64,000 nucleotides of DNA from contig CM056391.1 of assembly GCA_029718625.1 (NCBI GenBank), forward strand, positions 7,169,465 to 7,233,464, written 5' to 3'. Under the pieces are notes generated by a model that did not search any database, was not told where the DNA came from, and was given only the letters and a program-made list of their open reading frames with translations. Positions 61,510-64,000 of the stretch are shown piece after piece (position 1 is the first letter of the stretch; the number at the start of each line of letters is the position of its first letter). This stretch comes from Synaphobranchus kaupii (Eukaryota > Chordata > Actinopteri > Anguilliformes > Synaphobranchidae). Made by a program: the position numbers and the translations under genes.

Positions 61510-64000
61510 ACAGTTGTTATGGTTGTGAAGGTAGTGTTGTTATGGTTGTAAAGGTAGTGTTGTTATGGTTGTAAAGGTAGTGTTGTTATGGTTGTAAAGG
61601 TAGTGTTGTTATGGTTGTAAAGGTAGTGTTGTTATGGTTGTAAAGGTAGTGTTGTTATGGTTGTGAAGGTAGTGTTGTTATGGTTGTGACGGTAGTGTTG
61701 TTATGGTTGTAAAGGTAGTGTTGTTATGGTTGTAAAGGTAGTGTTGTTATGGTTGTGAAGGTAGTGTTGTTATGGTTGTGACGGTAGTGTTGTTATGGTT
61801 GTAAAGGTAGTGTTGTTATGGTTGTAAAGGTAGTGTTGTTATGGTTGTGACGGTAGTGTTGTTATGGTTGTAAAGGTAGTGTTGTTATGGTTGTGACGGT
61901 AGTGTTGTTATGGTTGTGACGGTAGTGTTGTTATGGTTGTGACGGTAGTGTTGTTATGGTTGTGACGGTAGTGTTGTTATGGTTGTAACGGTAGTGTTGT
62001 TATGGTTGTAAAGGTAGTGTTGTTATGGTTGTAAAGGTAGTGTTGTTATGGTTGTAAAGGTAGTGTTGTTATGGTTGTAAAGGTAGTGTTGTTATGGTTG
62101 TAAAGGTAGTGTTGTTATGGTTGTGACGGTAGTGTTGTTATGGTTGTGACGGTAGTGTTGTTATGGTTGTGACGGTAGTGTTGTTATGGTTGTAAAGGTA
62201 GTGTTGTTATGGTTGTAAAGGTAGTGTTGTTATGGTTGTGACGGTAGTGTTGTTATGGTTGTGATGGTAGTGTTGTTATGGTTGTGACGGTAGTGTTGTT
62301 ATGGTTGTAAAGGTAGTGTTGTTATGGTTGTAAAGGTAGTGTTGTTATGGTTGTGACGGTAGTGTTGTTATGGTTGTAAAGGTAGTGTTGTTATGGTTGT
62401 AAAGGTAGTGTTGTTATGGTTGTAAAGGTAGTGTTGTTATGGTTGTAAAGGTAGTGTTGTTATGGTTGTGACGGTAGTGTTGTTATGGTTGTAAAGGTAG
62501 TGTTGTTATGGTTGTGATGGTAGTGTTGTTATGGTTGTGACGGTAGTGTTGTTATGGTTGTAAAGGTAGTGTTGTTATGGTTGTGACGGTAGTGTTGTTA
62601 TGGTTGTAAAGGTAGTGTTGTTATGGTTGTGACGGTAGTGTTGTTATGGTTGTAAAGGTAGTGTTGTTATGGTTGTGACGGTAGTGTTGTTATGGTTGTA
62701 AAGGTAGTGTTGTTATGGTTGTGACGGTAGTGTTGTTATGGTTGTGAAGGTAGTGTTGTTATGGTTGTAAAGGTAGTGTTTTAATGTGACGGTAGTGTTG
62801 TTATGGTTGTAAAGGTTGTGTTGTTATGGTTGTAAAGGTAGTGTTTTAATGTGACGGTAGTGTTGTTATGGTTGTGACGGTAGTGTTGTTATGGTTGTGA
62901 CGGTAGTGTTGTTATGGTTGTAAAGGTTGTGTTGTTATGGTTGTAAAGGTAGTGTTGTTATGGTTGTGACGGTAGTGTTGTTATGGTTGTAAAGGTAGTG
63001 TTGTTATGGTTGTGACGGTAGTGTTGTTATGGTTGTAAAGGTAGTGTTGTTATGGTTGTGATGGTAGTGTTGTTATGGTTGTGACGGTAGTGTTGTTATG
63101 GTTGTGACGGTAGTGTTGTTATGGTTGTGACGGTAGTGTTGTTATGGTTGTAAAGGTAGTGTTTTAATGTGACGGTAGTGTTGTTATGGTTGTGACGGTA
63201 GTGTTGTTATGGTTGTGACGGTAGTGTTGTTATGGTTGTAAAGGTTGTGTTGTTATGGTTGTAAAGGTAGTGTTGTTATGGTTGTGACGGTAGTGTTGTT
63301 ATGGTTGTAAAGGTAGTGTTGTTATGGTTGTGACGGTAGTGTTGTTATGGTTGTAAAGGTAGTGTTGTTATGGTTGTGATGGTAGTGTTGTTATGGTTGT
63401 GACGGTAGTGTTGTTATGGTTGTGACGGTAGTGTTGTTATGGTTGTGACGGTAGTGTTGTTATGGTTGTAAAGGTAGTGTTGTTATGGTTGTAAAGGTAG
63501 TGTTGTTATGGTTGTAAAGGTTGTGTTGTTATGGTTGTGACGGTAGTGTTGTTATGGTTGTAAAGGTAGTGTTGTTATGGTTGTAAAGGTAGTGTTGTTA
63601 TGGTTGTGACGGTAGTGTTGTTATGGTTGTAAAGGTAGTGTTGTTATGGTTGTAAAGGTAGTGTTGTTATGGTTGTGAAGGTAGTGTTGTTATGGTTGTG
63701 ACGGTAGTGTTGTTATGGTTGTAAAGGTAGTGTTGTTATGGTTGTAAAGGTAGTGTTGTTATGGTTGTAAAGGTAGTGTTGTTATGGTTGTAAAGGTAGT
63801 GTTGTTATGGTTGTGAAGGTAGTGTTGTTATGGTTGTGACGGTAGTGTTGTTATGGTTGTAAAGGTAGTGTTGTTATGGTTGTAAAGGTAGTGTTGTTAT
63901 GGTTGTAAAGGTAGTGTTGTTATGGTTGTGACGGTAGTGTTGTTATGGTTGTAAAGGTAGTGTTGTTATGGTTGTGACGGTAGTGTTGTTATGGTTGTGA
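61510..64000. repeat. 23 bp minisatellite, over 100 copies, running off the window
   Basis: The unit GTTATGGTTGTAAAGGTAGT then GTT, with AAAG/GACG/GAAG/GATG variants at one site. A shortened TTTTAATGTG variant recurs about 318 bases apart (62843 and 63161) with matching neighbours, so larger blocks were duplicated. The right border lies outside the window. Confidence 0.97.

Overview
The window is vertebrate nuclear DNA, most likely from a teleost-grade fish. Split genes with GT-AG introns, fish-type L2 and SINE tails, hAT-like MITEs, a Gypsy LTR element and very many minisatellites all point that way. The L2/SINE tail sequence resembles the eel-type L2 tail, so an elopomorph is possible, but that is only a weak inference.

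Two protein genes lie on the + strand. At 521-8045 are the last five coding exons of tbx15 (T-box factor; 5' exons lie off the left edge). At 44748-61479 are the first 19 coding exons of spag17 (cilia central-apparatus protein, 843 codons here; the rest lies off the right edge). The two genes are also neighbours, in the same order and orientation, on human 1p12, so this is old conserved synteny. They do not share a pathway. The spag17 promoter carries an RFX-type X-box, as expected for a motile-cilium gene. The tbx15 exon at 1872-1937 carries one extra base that breaks the T-box reading frame.

Between the genes is a 36.7 kb spacer. Its left part (8.1-24.25 kb) holds minisatellites, a hAT-like MITE and LINE fragments. 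Its right part is one ~20 kb composite structure (24256-44210). It has inverted termini of about 400 bp, a TTA direct repeat at both outer edges, and two arms of about 6.2 and 5.3 kb made of a ~186 bp satellite in opposite orientations. The core contains a complete Gypsy-type LTR retrotransposon (31199-35580, minus strand, with a textbook -1 frameshift signal) and an internally deleted EN-RT LINE (about 35811-38477, minus strand). No transposase was found. This is a giant foldback-like element, inserted about 540 bp upstream of the spag17 start codon, and it is the best candidate for something undescribed.

The introns of both genes are packed with locus-private minisatellites (units 9-70 bp). 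Several have recognisable origins: an L2/SINE tail, the subterminal part of a MITE, or the 3' splice site plus the first bases of a spag17 exon. The two splice-site arrays give tandem acceptors in front of spag17 exons 7 and 13.
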